In this document: in pieces, positions 1 through 6,954 of the stretch
Position numbering within the stretch: position 1 is the first letter of the stretch
Layout of the letters: each line of letters opens with the position of its first letter
From: a virus
IMG/VR virus record: IMGVR_UViG_3300035698_005236
Location: 1-35,904 of that record
Strand: one strand, 5' to 3'
DNA: 35,904 nt
Made by a program: the position numbers and the translations under genes
The notes under the pieces: generated by a model
What the model was told of the DNA's origin: nothing
Database searches by the model: none
Seen by the model: only the letters and a program-made list of their open reading frames with translations

Positions 1-2
1 TG

Positions 3-536
3 ATCCAGACTATCAACGGGCACTCCTCCGGGGATAAGACGACGTCAATTGCTTCTATCATGGAGCCGGTATGTCGAGCGATCGATCTCGGCTGCGGCAT
101 CGCCTATACCACGGCGGCGCTGACCCAGATATTCCCCCACGCTGATGTCTACGGAACGAACCTGCCGGGGAAGCAGTACGACTTCGGGGAGAAGATGGCG
201 AGGCGGTATGGATTCACGATGCTAGATGAGATCCCGAAGCTGCCGGTGGACCTCGTGATGGCGTTTGAATACTTCGAGCACATCGAGGCCCCACTCTTCC
301 ATCTTCAGGTAATCATTAACCGTTTAGAGCCGCGCATGTTCTACCTCGCAAATTCGTTCAATACGTTCTCTGCAGGTCACTTCAGAACCTACCGCCCGAT
401 GCGGAGAGACACGACGGCGGTGTGGAGCCAGGGAAAGATCTCAAGAGTCTTCAACCGCCTCCTCGGCTACAACGGATATGAAAAAGTGAAAACGGGGAAC
501 TGGAATAACAAGCCGGCACTGTGGAGGAGAAGTTGA
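3..536 (+). CDS. SAM-dependent methyltransferase-like protein, 5' end outside window
   Basis: The frame is open from base 3, and the first in-frame ATG (60) has no ribosome binding site. The visible 177 codons are therefore probably the C-terminal part of a longer gene. The stretch RAIDLGCGIAYTTAALTQ is a class I methyltransferase motif I (SAM-binding glycine loop), followed about 50 residues later by LVMAFEYFEHIEAP, in the place of motif IV. This shows a Rossmann-fold methyltransferase; the substrate cannot be read from sequence. It ends in a TGATG overlap with galE, so the two are probably co-translated. Lying beside sugar and radical SAM genes, it could act on a modified base, a sugar or a small molecule. 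Family call is fairly sure, substrate unknown. Confidence 0.7.
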   Translation: MQTINGHSSGDKTTSIASIMEPVCRAIDLGCGIAYTTAALTQIFPHADVYGTNLPGKQYDFGEKMARRYGFTMLDEIPKLPVDLVMAFEYFEHIEAPLFHLQVIINRLEPRMFYLANSFNTFSAGHFRTYRPMRRDTTAVWSQGKISRVFNRLLGYNGYEKVKTGNWNNKPALWRRS

Positions 537-1519
537 TGGAGAAGTCATCGAGAGTATTGGTTACTGGAGGAGCAGGGTACATCGGATCCCACGTGGTACA
601 GGAGCTATGCGATAGGGAATACCAGGTGGTCGTCCTCGATCATTTCTCTCTCGGTCGCAGGGAGAATGTGGACCCCCGGGCCGAGATCATCGGGGGGGAC
701 ATCTGCTACTCCGCAGATCTCGAACGAGCCTTCACCACCTACGGGGACATCGGAACCATTTTCCACTTCGCTGCGCTCAAGGAGGTGGGAAGTTCAATGG
801 GCAATCCCATCGAATATGCGAGGAACAATCTTGTCGGGAGTCTGAAGTTGATGGAGGCTGCGGTACAGCACAATGTCGAACGCTTTGTCTTCTCCTCCTC
901 CGCCTCGGTCTACGGGGCACCGCAATTCATTCCGATAGATGAGAGCCACCCGACCGAGCCGGTGAATTACTACGGGTACACGAAGCTGGCGGTCGAAGAG
1001 AACCTACGCTGGTTCAGCAAGCTGCACGGGCTCCGTTACTCCGCACTCCGATACTTCAATGCTGCCGGTTATGATCGCAGCGGTCGCATCATAGAGAGGG
1101 AACGGAGGCCGGCGAATCTTTGCCCTCTCGTCATGGAGGTCGGCGTCGGGATGAGGGACAAGCTCCAGGTCTTCGGGAACGACTACGACACGCCGGACGG
1201 TACTTGCATCCGTGACTATATCCACGTCGACGATCTCGTGCTCGCGCACATCTACGCAATGGAATATCTCATGGAGTGGAAGGACGAGGATCTCGTTGTG
1301 AACCTGGGCACGGGCCGAGGGTATTCCGTCCTCGAGATAATCGCGGCCGCAGAGTCGGTAACTGGCGCCAAGATTCCTTTTGAGTTCACAGATCGCAGGC
1401 CGGGAGATCCGTCCACGCTGGTCGCCAGTTCCTTCCTTGCGGAGGAGAAGTTACGCTGGAGGGCCGAGCACTCTGACCTCTCTACTATTTTCGAGTCGAT
1501 GCTTCGTGCCTATACTTGA
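536..1519 (+). CDS. galE: UDP-glucose 4-epimerase (NAD-dependent SDR family)
   Basis: Interconverts UDP-glucose and UDP-galactose with tightly bound NAD. At 327 residues it is close to the usual bacterial GalE length (about 330-340). The N-terminal NAD-binding glycine motif is VTGGAGYIGSH (G11, G14, G17). The catalytic Tyr-Lys pair is Y146/K150 in YYGYTK, preceded by the conserved FSSSASVYG serine strand and followed by LRYFNAAG. The ATG at 536 is chosen over the in-frame GTG at 521 because a GGAGGAG Shine-Dalgarno (522-528) sits seven bases before 536 and the ATG overlaps the stop of the upstream gene. A phage epimerase suggests local supply of UDP-sugar. The glycosyltransferase at 6955 is the obvious consumer, although another UDP-sugar epimerase activity is possible. 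Confidence 0.92.
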   Translation: MEKSSRVLVTGGAGYIGSHVVQELCDREYQVVVLDHFSLGRRENVDPRAEIIGGDICYSADLERAFTTYGDIGTIFHFAALKEVGSSMGNPIEYARNNLVGSLKLMEAAVQHNVERFVFSSSASVYGAPQFIPIDESHPTEPVNYYGYTKLAVEENLRWFSKLHGLRYSALRYFNAAGYDRSGRIIERERRPANLCPLVMEVGVGMRDKLQVFGNDYDTPDGTCIRDYIHVDDLVLAHIYAMEYLMEWKDEDLVVNLGTGRGYSVLEIIAAAESVTGAKIPFEFTDRRPGDPSTLVASSFLAEEKLRWRAEHSDLSTIFESMLRAYT

Positions 1520-1593
1520 CACCGCGCCTGTTTCTGGCAGGATAGAAGAGCAATGGAAATCTCATTGAGACAAGGAAACGGAAGGAGGAGAGG

Positions 1594-1986
1594 ATGAAGT
1601 GGACGAAACTGATCGTGATGCTTTGCATCTTCGCCGTGGTTATGCTCGCGCTCGTAGCTGGCACCACGTCGGAGGGAAGCAACTCGACCGATAACCTGGA
1701 GGTGTCCACCGATATTGTCGGCGGAGTTTCCGCGGCTCCGGCCGCAATCGAAGAGGAGGCCGAACTCGTCTACTACGACGAAGTCGGTACGCTCGTGATG
1801 ATCTGCTTTACGGTCAGCGCTGACGCGCAATCAGAACGCAATGTCAATTTATTTCATGACAGATCTGATGAGAGCCGAGGCACAACTAACAATAGAACAG
1901 ATTCTATTGTGGCGAAACACACGTTCCGCCTCCTCCCCGATCCATCGCTGGGCACAGACCTGAGAAATCCAGAACATCTCGACTAA
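1594..1986 (+). CDS. small membrane-anchored or secreted protein, unknown function
   Basis: 130 residues. The N-terminus has a basic start (MKWTK) and a hydrophobic stretch LIVMLCIFAVVMLALVAG at about residues 6-23, typical of a signal anchor or signal peptide. No lipobox cysteine follows. The rest is polar and acidic (IEEEAELVYYDEVG) with a short hydrophobic patch (TLVMICFTV), then a basic, low-information tail. A strong GGAAGGAGGAGAGG ribosome binding site (1579-1592) supports translation from 1594. It is separated from galE by about 75 bases without a gene. No family is recognised. It could sit in the host envelope, for example in superinfection exclusion, but only the membrane segment is seen. 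Composition becomes more AT-rich after about 1840. Confidence 0.55.
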   Translation: MKWTKLIVMLCIFAVVMLALVAGTTSEGSNSTDNLEVSTDIVGGVSAAPAAIEEEAELVYYDEVGTLVMICFTVSADAQSERNVNLFHDRSDESRGTTNNRTDSIVAKHTFRLLPDPSLGTDLRNPEHLD

Positions 1987-2004
1987 CCCCCGCCTGATTC
2001 CCTC

Positions 2005-2034
2005 TTGACATCCTGACCACGCTGCGCGTATATA
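2005..2034 (+). promoter_or_regulatory. sigma70-like promoter for the RHH-terminase operon
   Basis: A perfect TTGACA -35 box (2005-2010) is followed, 18 bases later, by TATATA (2029-2034). It lies in the only gap (1987-2043) between the membrane-protein gene and the ribbon-helix-helix gene. A start of transcription 6-8 bases after the -10 box would fall at about 2040-2042, two to four bases before the ATG at 2044, so the transcript would be essentially leaderless for that gene. It is the best promoter I see in the window. Confidence 0.6.
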
Positions 2035-2043
2035 CAAAGTGCA

Positions 2044-2247
2044 ATGTCTATACGCGAACGCAAGCGAACCATGCAGCTGAACATCAGAGTCACGCCCGAG
2101 GAACTTGCCCAGATCCGTGCTGCTGCCCAGGTCGCAGAAGTTACGATGACACGGTTCGTGGTGAAGGCGACCATTGACAAGATCAATGACAACGAAACTG
2201 GGTTCAAGGGTACGCTCCGCAGGATGAGAGAGGCGGGAGAGGTATGA
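2044..2247 (+). CDS. ribbon-helix-helix DNA-binding protein
   Basis: 67 residues. A basic N-terminus (MSIRERKRTMQ) leads into LNIRVTPEELAQIRAAAQ, a beta-strand plus helix pattern typical of ribbon-helix-helix (MetJ/Arc, DUF1778-like) proteins, then a second helix (MTRFVVKATIDKI). Such proteins bind DNA as dimers, often at their own promoter. The promoter lies immediately upstream, so autoregulation of this operon is plausible but inferred. No clear ribosome binding site precedes the ATG at 2044; a second in-frame ATG at 2071 also lacks one. The gene ends in an ATGA overlap with the terminase-like gene. Next to that gene it could alternatively help packaging-site recognition. Confidence 0.65.
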   Translation: MSIRERKRTMQLNIRVTPEELAQIRAAAQVAEVTMTRFVVKATIDKINDNETGFKGTLRRMREAGEV

Positions 2248-2903
2248 CCAAAAGAAAGCCCCCGACTACACCCCCCAAGAAAGCCGGTTCGGTCAAAGCG
2301 ATGCCGGCGGCGAAGGGTGGTAAAGGACGGCAACCGTCAGTCGCAAAGAAGGCAAAGAAAAAAACCAATGGGCCGAAGATAACTGCGGCGACTTACAACA
2401 CGCTGCAGGAGGCATACTTCGAGCACCAGTCCATCGACCACGCGGCGAAGGTGGCGAAGGTTTCCTTCAAGACTGCGAAGGTTTACATCAACGGACCGGG
2501 CAAGCCGGAGGTCGGGCTCGTGCCCATCAAGCAGCTGTGGCTGGACGTGCAGATGGAAGCCCAGGAGAAGCGCCAGCTGACCCTCCTCAACTTCCATAAG
2601 GAACAGCTGAAGGAGCTGGAGGAGATGCTGAACACCTCGCTCGGTGAGCTGAAGTTGATCCGTGCCGGCACGATGCGGCGAATGAAAAACTTCAAGGATA
2701 GCGGCGGCGTAAATATCGAGACGGCAGCTTCTCTCGGATCCGCGCTGAAGAGTTATGAGAGGGTGGCGCGATTGACGGAGAGGTTCCTCGGCGCGGCGGA
2801 TACTACGCTGGAGCATCGGGGTGACGATAGGTATCTGAATTGGAGCGACGACGAGATCGTTGAGTTTATGACCACCGGCAAGGTTCCGGACCACGCTCGG
2901 TAG
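2244..2903 (+). CDS. probable small terminase subunit (TerS-like)
   Basis: 219 residues. The N-terminal 45 residues are rich in Lys, Pro and Ala and probably disordered and DNA-binding. A helix-turn-helix-like segment at about residues 63-83 (SIDHAAKVAKVSFKTAKVYI) follows, then a long charged helical region (about 95-150) that could form the oligomer. The C-terminus SDDEIVEFMTTGKVP resembles the tail found in many phage small terminase subunits, thought to contact the large subunit. TerS marks viral DNA and directs TerL to start packaging. Position fits: it comes first in the structural direction, but about 4.9 kb of other genes separates it from TerL at 7845, which is unusual. Another HTH protein is the main alternative. 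Confidence 0.6.
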   Translation: MTKRKPPTTPPKKAGSVKAMPAAKGGKGRQPSVAKKAKKKTNGPKITAATYNTLQEAYFEHQSIDHAAKVAKVSFKTAKVYINGPGKPEVGLVPIKQLWLDVQMEAQEKRQLTLLNFHKEQLKELEEMLNTSLGELKLIRAGTMRRMKNFKDSGGVNIETAASLGSALKSYERVARLTERFLGAADTTLEHRGDDRYLNWSDDEIVEFMTTGKVPDHAR

Positions 2904-2915
2904 AAAGGGGCCCGC

Positions 2916-3002
2916 ATGCACACCAGATATAACGACTGTAGACCCGACGAGTTGGAGCAGGTCGGCCTCGACCAGATAGCAGCGCCAACAAAAAAAGCAT
3001 AG
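2916..3002 (+). CDS. very small ORF, 28 residues, unknown
   Basis: ATG at 2916 is preceded by AAGGGG (2905-2910) at five bases, a usable ribosome binding site, and the frame runs 28 codons to a TAG at 3000-3002. The peptide (MHTRYNDCRPDELEQVGL, then IAAPTKKA) is polar with one cysteine and has no recognisable domain. It fills the gap between the TerS-like gene and the next small gene. Evidence is only the start signal and position, so it may be chance. Confidence 0.3.
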   Translation: MHTRYNDCRPDELEQVGLDQIAAPTKKA

Positions 3003-3037
3003 GTGATCGGGTGGATAGTAGGAAGGAGTCAGCGCGC

Positions 3038-3256
3038 ATGGAACACATGAAGTACGAACTACCGAAGGTTATCACTACCGATGCCCTCCCTCCTGGGACG
3101 GTGATCCTGGTCAGCGGTATGCGCGAGTACGACCTGTCCATAGAGGAGCCTCGGCACATCTTTCCAGGCACCGTACACGCCCTCGAGGGAGGGACACCGA
3201 AGTGTCTCGGATTTCTCGATGCGGCGAAGGCTATCAACTGCGGAAGGAAGTCCTGA
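3038..3256 (+). CDS. small hypothetical protein, 72 residues
   Basis: ATG 3038 is chosen over the in-frame GTG at 3011 because GGAAGGAG (3021-3028) lies at proper distance only from 3038. The protein (MEHMKYELPKVITTDALPPG...) has a compact, beta-rich look: VITTDALPPGTVILVSG, a charged middle, then a glycine-containing HALEGGTPKCLGF and a short basic end. No family is recognised. It overlaps the next gene by TGATG, so it belongs to the same translationally coupled run of small genes leading into the radical SAM gene. Confidence 0.5.
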   Translation: MEHMKYELPKVITTDALPPGTVILVSGMREYDLSIEEPRHIFPGTVHALEGGTPKCLGFLDAAKAINCGRKS

Positions 3257-3549
3257 TGGCTCGCATGGAACGCACGGAAGAGGACTCGTGGATGGTCCGC
3301 GCAGCGTGGAAGGTGAGCGACTGGGTCAAGGAGGTTTACGCGGCCCATCTCCTCCGATGGATTGAGCGCGAGGCGAGGAAGCGGAAGCGATTGGAGGAGG
3401 CGACCCAGGACCCGTCAGACGCCTCTGTAATCCTCGTGGACTTCGGCAGGGTTGAGGCTACCTCCGCAGACGGCACTGGGAAGGGACAGGACGCAGCATC
3501 GGTCCCTGAGGATAATAGAGAGGACCGAGGGAGAGGAGAGGGGAAATGA
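3256..3549 (+). CDS. small hypothetical protein, 97 residues
   Basis: The ATG at 3256 overlaps the preceding stop (TGATG), and GGAAGG (3242-3247) supplies a binding site. An in-frame ATG at 3202 inside the preceding gene has none. The N-terminal half is amphipathic and helical with several tryptophans (WMVRAAWKVSDWVKEVYAAH), followed by a very basic stretch (REARKRKRLEEA), one hydrophobic strand (ASVILVDFGRV) and an acidic, disordered tail (EDNREDRGRGEGK). No family is recognised. It ends in an ATGA overlap with the next small gene. Confidence 0.5.
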   Translation: MARMERTEEDSWMVRAAWKVSDWVKEVYAAHLLRWIEREARKRKRLEEATQDPSDASVILVDFGRVEATSADGTGKGQDAASVPEDNREDRGRGEGK

Positions 3550-3641
3550 AGAGAAGAGTCGCACCGTTCAACACTCCTCGCGTGTACTCCGCACCCCTTT
3601 TTAGCGATGAGGCCATGCGAGAGGTACTGAGCCATGCGTAG
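3546..3641 (+). CDS. 31-residue peptide gene before the radical SAM gene
   Basis: A purine-rich GAGAGGAGAGGGG ribosome binding site immediately precedes ATG 3546, and the ATGA overlap with the upstream gene and an 8-base overlap with the radical SAM gene at 3634 argue that it is really translated. The peptide is basic at the start (MKRRVAPFNTPRVYSAPLFS) and mildly acidic after it (DEAMREVLSHA). There is no cysteine and no known domain. Its position could make it a translational coupler, a regulator, or a substrate of the enzyme that follows; none of these is demonstrated. Confidence 0.45.
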   Translation: MKRRVAPFNTPRVYSAPLFSDEAMREVLSHA

Positions 3642-4779
3642 CTGCGAGCCACAGCCTCCTTCTGGGATCCTTTCTGAAGAGGAGATGTTGGACCGACTCC
3701 GTGCTGCGCGGCGCGTCTTCCTCCTCGAGCCGAACTACAAACGGAAGTATCTGCCGCTCGGCCTCGCAAAGATTGCGACCTTTGTGAAGAACAACGGAGG
3801 GAAGGTTTGGTTCGGGCGCGACTACTTCGGGCCACCGGTAGATCTAATCTGCACGACCTCCCTGTTTACCTACGACTCAGCCCGGGTAGTTCACTCGATA
3901 AACAATGCGAGAGGAGTGAGCCGCGATACTCCGATTCTTGCTGGCGGGATCTATGCCTCCCTGATGCCGAAGGATCTGATGGAACGGACCTTCGAGAACG
4001 CTGAGATGTTCCTCGGGTATTCGCCCACCCTCGACGAGCTCGTGCCCGACTATTCCCTGGACTGGGGGATGGAGGATCCCTGGAACGATTTCAGCTTCAC
4101 GTTCACCTCTCGGGGATGTCCGAACAAGTGCCCCTACTGTGCCGTTTGGCGTATCGAACCAGAGGTCTGGGTGAACCCACGATGGCGCGACCACATTCTC
4201 CCCGATAAACCGTGTGCGATGATCTCCGACAATAACCTCAGTGCGGCGCCGACAGAACATCTCCATGAGGTTCTAAGCTACCTGGAGGAGACGAAAAAAA
4301 AGGTAGTCTTCGACAACGGCTTCGATGCGAAGCACATCACCGAGGAGATGGCGTTGCGGCTGGCGCAGCTGAAGTATACGCGCACGGGAATGCGACTGGC
4401 CTTCGACCGCATTGAGGAGGACGGCATCGTCCAGCTGGGCATCGAGCGCCTGATAGCTGCGGGAGTCCCGAAGGCCGAGATAATGGTCTACGCATTATTC
4501 AACTTCAACGACACACCGAGGGAGGCATTGTATCGGCACGAACAGGTACGGAAGTTCGGGGCCCGTCCCTATCCACAGATGTACACACCGCTGAACCAGC
4601 GCGAGGAGAAGAGGAAGAAACACTTCATCGGAAAGCACTGGACGTGGTCCCTCGCACGTGTCTTCAGAACCTACTGGTTAATGGCAGGGATCTACAGCAA
4701 GATGAGCTTCGATGATTACGCAAGGTCGCAGGACAAAGTTGAACTGAACACTGAGGACTGGGAGAAGCTGAACGCATAA
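3634..4779 (+). CDS. radical SAM enzyme with B12-binding-like N-terminus
   Basis: 381 residues. The [4Fe-4S]-binding CxxxCxxC motif is C162, C166, C169 (SRGCPNKCPYC), the mark of radical SAM enzymes, which cleave S-adenosylmethionine to a 5'-deoxyadenosyl radical. The 160 residues before it (LEPNYKRKYLPLGLAKIATF ... DTPILAGGIYASLMP) resemble the Rossmann-like cobalamin-binding half of B12-dependent radical SAM proteins, but I see no DxHxxG cobalamin ligand motif, so the cofactor may be lost. The C-terminal half fits a TIM-barrel and a helical tail. Start 3634 has GAGG nine bases upstream. It opens the enzyme cassette 3634-7848. Family certain; reaction and substrate unknown. A nucleobase, a sugar or a peptide are all possible. 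Confidence 0.85.
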   Translation: MRSCEPQPPSGILSEEEMLDRLRAARRVFLLEPNYKRKYLPLGLAKIATFVKNNGGKVWFGRDYFGPPVDLICTTSLFTYDSARVVHSINNARGVSRDTPILAGGIYASLMPKDLMERTFENAEMFLGYSPTLDELVPDYSLDWGMEDPWNDFSFTFTSRGCPNKCPYCAVWRIEPEVWVNPRWRDHILPDKPCAMISDNNLSAAPTEHLHEVLSYLEETKKKVVFDNGFDAKHITEEMALRLAQLKYTRTGMRLAFDRIEEDGIVQLGIERLIAAGVPKAEIMVYALFNFNDTPREALYRHEQVRKFGARPYPQMYTPLNQREEKRKKHFIGKHWTWSLARVFRTYWLMAGIYSKMSFDDYARSQDKVELNTEDWEKLNA

Positions 4780-4809
4780 CCCCGTCGAACGAAATGAAAG
4801 GAATGGGCA

Positions 4810-5568
4810 ATGGGCAAGGGCAAGCAAAAAGAGCGCGACCTATCCGCACCGAAGGCGGTCGCAAGCGGGGTAAAAGTTTTCTGTGCTCACGACGAGCTTG
4901 TGGATATCACAAAGCTGATACCGAATCCGAGAAACCCAAATAAGCACCCTCAGAACCAGATCGAGCTACTCGCAAAGATCATCATGAACACGGGGTGGCG
5001 AGGTCCGGTAACTGTCTCTACGCGCAGCGGGTTCATCGTGCGCGGTCACGGTCGGTACGAGGCTGCGAAAGTTATGCAGGTTGACGACATGCCGGTCGAC
5101 TTCCAGAACTATGCAAGCGATGCGGAAGAGTGGGCTGACCTCATCGCGGATAACCGAATCGCGGAGCTATCTCGAATGGACACCTCTGGCTTAAAAGATC
5201 TCCTGATAGAAATCGACAGCGGCGCGTTTGACATGGACCTCACTGGCTTCGATATGGGATCCCTCGAAGACCTCATGACCCTCGGCATGCCACCGGCAAA
5301 CGATGCGGGAAAAGAGTGGGAAGGAATGCCTGACTTCGAGCAGGATGACGTGGAACCGATACGCACTCTCTCCGTCCACTTCGTTGACGAGGAGGGCATC
5401 GCAGATTTCAAGAAGCTCATCGGCCAGGAGTTTTCCGACAAGGCGAAATACATCTATCACCCCGAGGCGGAGATAGACCACGTCGCTGATAGCCGATGGG
5501 TAGGGAAGGAAGGCGAGAAGCCTGAGAAGACTGAGGAGTCTGAGGAGACTGAGGTCGATGAAAAGTAA
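4810..5568 (+). CDS. ParB/sulfiredoxin-fold protein (phage ParB-like)
   Basis: 252 residues. After a basic N-terminus comes a ParB/Srx-type domain: LVDITKLIPNPRNPNKH (about residues 29-45), a helix (QIELLAKIIMNTGW), a strand turn (GPVTVSTRSGFIVRGHGRYE, with GHGR near 79-82), then VDDMPVDFQNYASDAEEWAD. In chromosomal ParB the box II arginine motif binds and hydrolyses CTP; here GHGRYEAAK occupies the same place. The centromere-binding HTH of plasmid ParB is not evident, and the acidic tail ends in Glu/Thr repeats. Phage ParB-like proteins often lie beside DNA methylases or modification genes and some have nuclease activity. Here it sits between two radical SAM genes and overlaps the second by 11 bases. 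A role in DNA modification or recognition is inferred. Confidence 0.8.
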   Translation: MGKGKQKERDLSAPKAVASGVKVFCAHDELVDITKLIPNPRNPNKHPQNQIELLAKIIMNTGWRGPVTVSTRSGFIVRGHGRYEAAKVMQVDDMPVDFQNYASDAEEWADLIADNRIAELSRMDTSGLKDLLIEIDSGAFDMDLTGFDMGSLEDLMTLGMPPANDAGKEWEGMPDFEQDDVEPIRTLSVHFVDEEGIADFKKLIGQEFSDKAKYIYHPEAEIDHVADSRWVGKEGEKPEKTEESEETEVDEK

Positions 5569-6940
5569 CGGGACATTGCATGCGAGCCTACTCGAAAGAG
5601 TGAGGAGCGACCTCCAGCTTTCTCTCAAGGACTTCTGCTCGCGCCTCTCTCTTTCTACAGAGGACTACAACGCATTTCTGTGCGCGGATAATATGCGGAA
5701 CTTCCCACCGCGTGCCATCAGCCACCTTCGAGATCTTATGCTGGAGATGGAGAAGGCGAACCTGGATAAGTTCAAGGTGCATTCGGCATCTCGGGCCACC
5801 GGCCACTTCCACTCGTCGAAGATACTTCGGCACATCGAGAAGATAGCTGGGCTGGACGGAGAGCATCCTGAATCCGTAGGTCCGATAACCATAGAGCTTC
5901 ACCCCTCGAACGTGTGTAACCACCGTTGTCCAGGCTGTACGTTCAGCATCCCGACACGTGCGAAGGAGCAGGGAGAGCAGGGAGAATTCTGGAAGGCCAA
6001 GTTCGACATGGACCTCCTTCCGAAACTCCTCGAGGACATGGTTTCGTTGGACGTGCGCGGAGTCACTCTGTCGGGAGGAGGCGAGCCGCTACTCCACCCT
6101 GAGTTGGCCGCTATCATCCGAGGCATTCACGCCGCAGGCATCGAGGTCGGCCTCGTTACCAACGGGTCGCTGCTACACAAGGACAGCGAGAACATGGCGG
6201 AGGTTATCTATGCGATTACAGAGTGTTGTACGTGGTGTCGTGTCAGCGTAGATGCGGGAGATCAGGAAGGGTACGAACAGATGCACGGTCAGGTCGCGGC
6301 CGTGAACTTCGAGAACCTCGCCGCCGGCATCGCTCGTCTCGGTATTGCGAAGGAGAATACGGGCTCGCAAGTCACACTCGGAGTGTCCTATCTCATGACC
6401 CCGGGGAACTATCTTGAAATCATCACGAGCGTGTTGAAGTTCCGCGAGATCGATGGGCTGGACTACTTCCAGGTGAAGCCGTTGGAGATCCCTCCAGTCG
6501 AGCGCGGGATGAGCATAGATTCGATCTACTGGGACCGAAGGATCTTCGACACGCTAATCATGTTGGGAGCCTATGAGCGCGACGGGTTCGCAATCTACAC
6601 TCCAGGCTACAAGTTCGCAGATATTCTTCTCTCCGAAACCGACGGTCTGCCATTCTCGCGGTGCTGGTGCCATCCCTTCTGTCCTACCATCTGTGCTGAC
6701 GGAACAGTCGCGGTCTGCTGCCACATGCTCGACTATATTTTCAGGGAAAATAAGATCGGGATCTACGGGAAGCTGACGAAGGATCTTCGGCTGTGGGATC
6801 TCTGGACTACGGAGGAGAGGTTCGCCGTGGGCAGGGACATTGTGGTACGCATGTGTCCGAGTAACTGTAAGCTCGCAGAGGCGAATAAAACCCTGGAACA
6901 AATGTACAACGACTCGCCGCATTCCAGCTTCATAAGCTGA
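5558..6940 (+). CDS. radical SAM enzyme with SPASM-like C-terminal cysteines
   Basis: 460 residues. An N-terminal helical region of about 100 residues precedes the radical SAM core. The core has the cluster motif C120, C124, C127 (SNVCNHRCPGC) and the following glycine strand GVTLSGGGEPLLHPE that contacts SAM. The C-terminus has many cysteines (C369, C371, C375, C379, C387, C388 and the pair C433/C437). This arrangement is like the SPASM/twitch extensions that hold auxiliary iron-sulfur clusters. SPASM enzymes mostly modify peptides or proteins (sactipeptide, quinone-cofactor and sulfatase maturation), although some act on other substrates. It is translationally coupled to the ParB-like gene. 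Unlike the enzyme at 3634, it has no B12-like domain, so the two are not simple duplicates. Confidence 0.87.
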   Translation: MKSNGTLHASLLERVRSDLQLSLKDFCSRLSLSTEDYNAFLCADNMRNFPPRAISHLRDLMLEMEKANLDKFKVHSASRATGHFHSSKILRHIEKIAGLDGEHPESVGPITIELHPSNVCNHRCPGCTFSIPTRAKEQGEQGEFWKAKFDMDLLPKLLEDMVSLDVRGVTLSGGGEPLLHPELAAIIRGIHAAGIEVGLVTNGSLLHKDSENMAEVIYAITECCTWCRVSVDAGDQEGYEQMHGQVAAVNFENLAAGIARLGIAKENTGSQVTLGVSYLMTPGNYLEIITSVLKFREIDGLDYFQVKPLEIPPVERGMSIDSIYWDRRIFDTLIMLGAYERDGFAIYTPGYKFADILLSETDGLPFSRCWCHPFCPTICADGTVAVCCHMLDYIFRENKIGIYGKLTKDLRLWDLWTTEERFAVGRDIVVRMCPSNCKLAEANKTLEQMYNDSPHSSFIS

Positions 6941-6954
6941 GAGGAAAAGCAGAG

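Noticed and set aside
1516-1546. Promoter at the end of galE (TTGACA then GATAGA)
   Set aside because: A perfect TTGACA overlaps the galE stop, but the only -10-like sequence is three of six matches at 19 bases. Too weak to call.
1553-1597. 14-codon ORF before the membrane-protein gene
   Set aside because: Very short, and its codons coincide with the purine-rich ribosome binding site of the next gene.
1856-1963. 35-codon ORF in another frame within the 1594 gene
   Set aside because: It has a protein-like stretch (MRAEAQLTIEQILLWRNTR) but no ribosome binding site, and it lies inside the longer frame. Worth a look only if the 1594 gene proves to be frameshifted.
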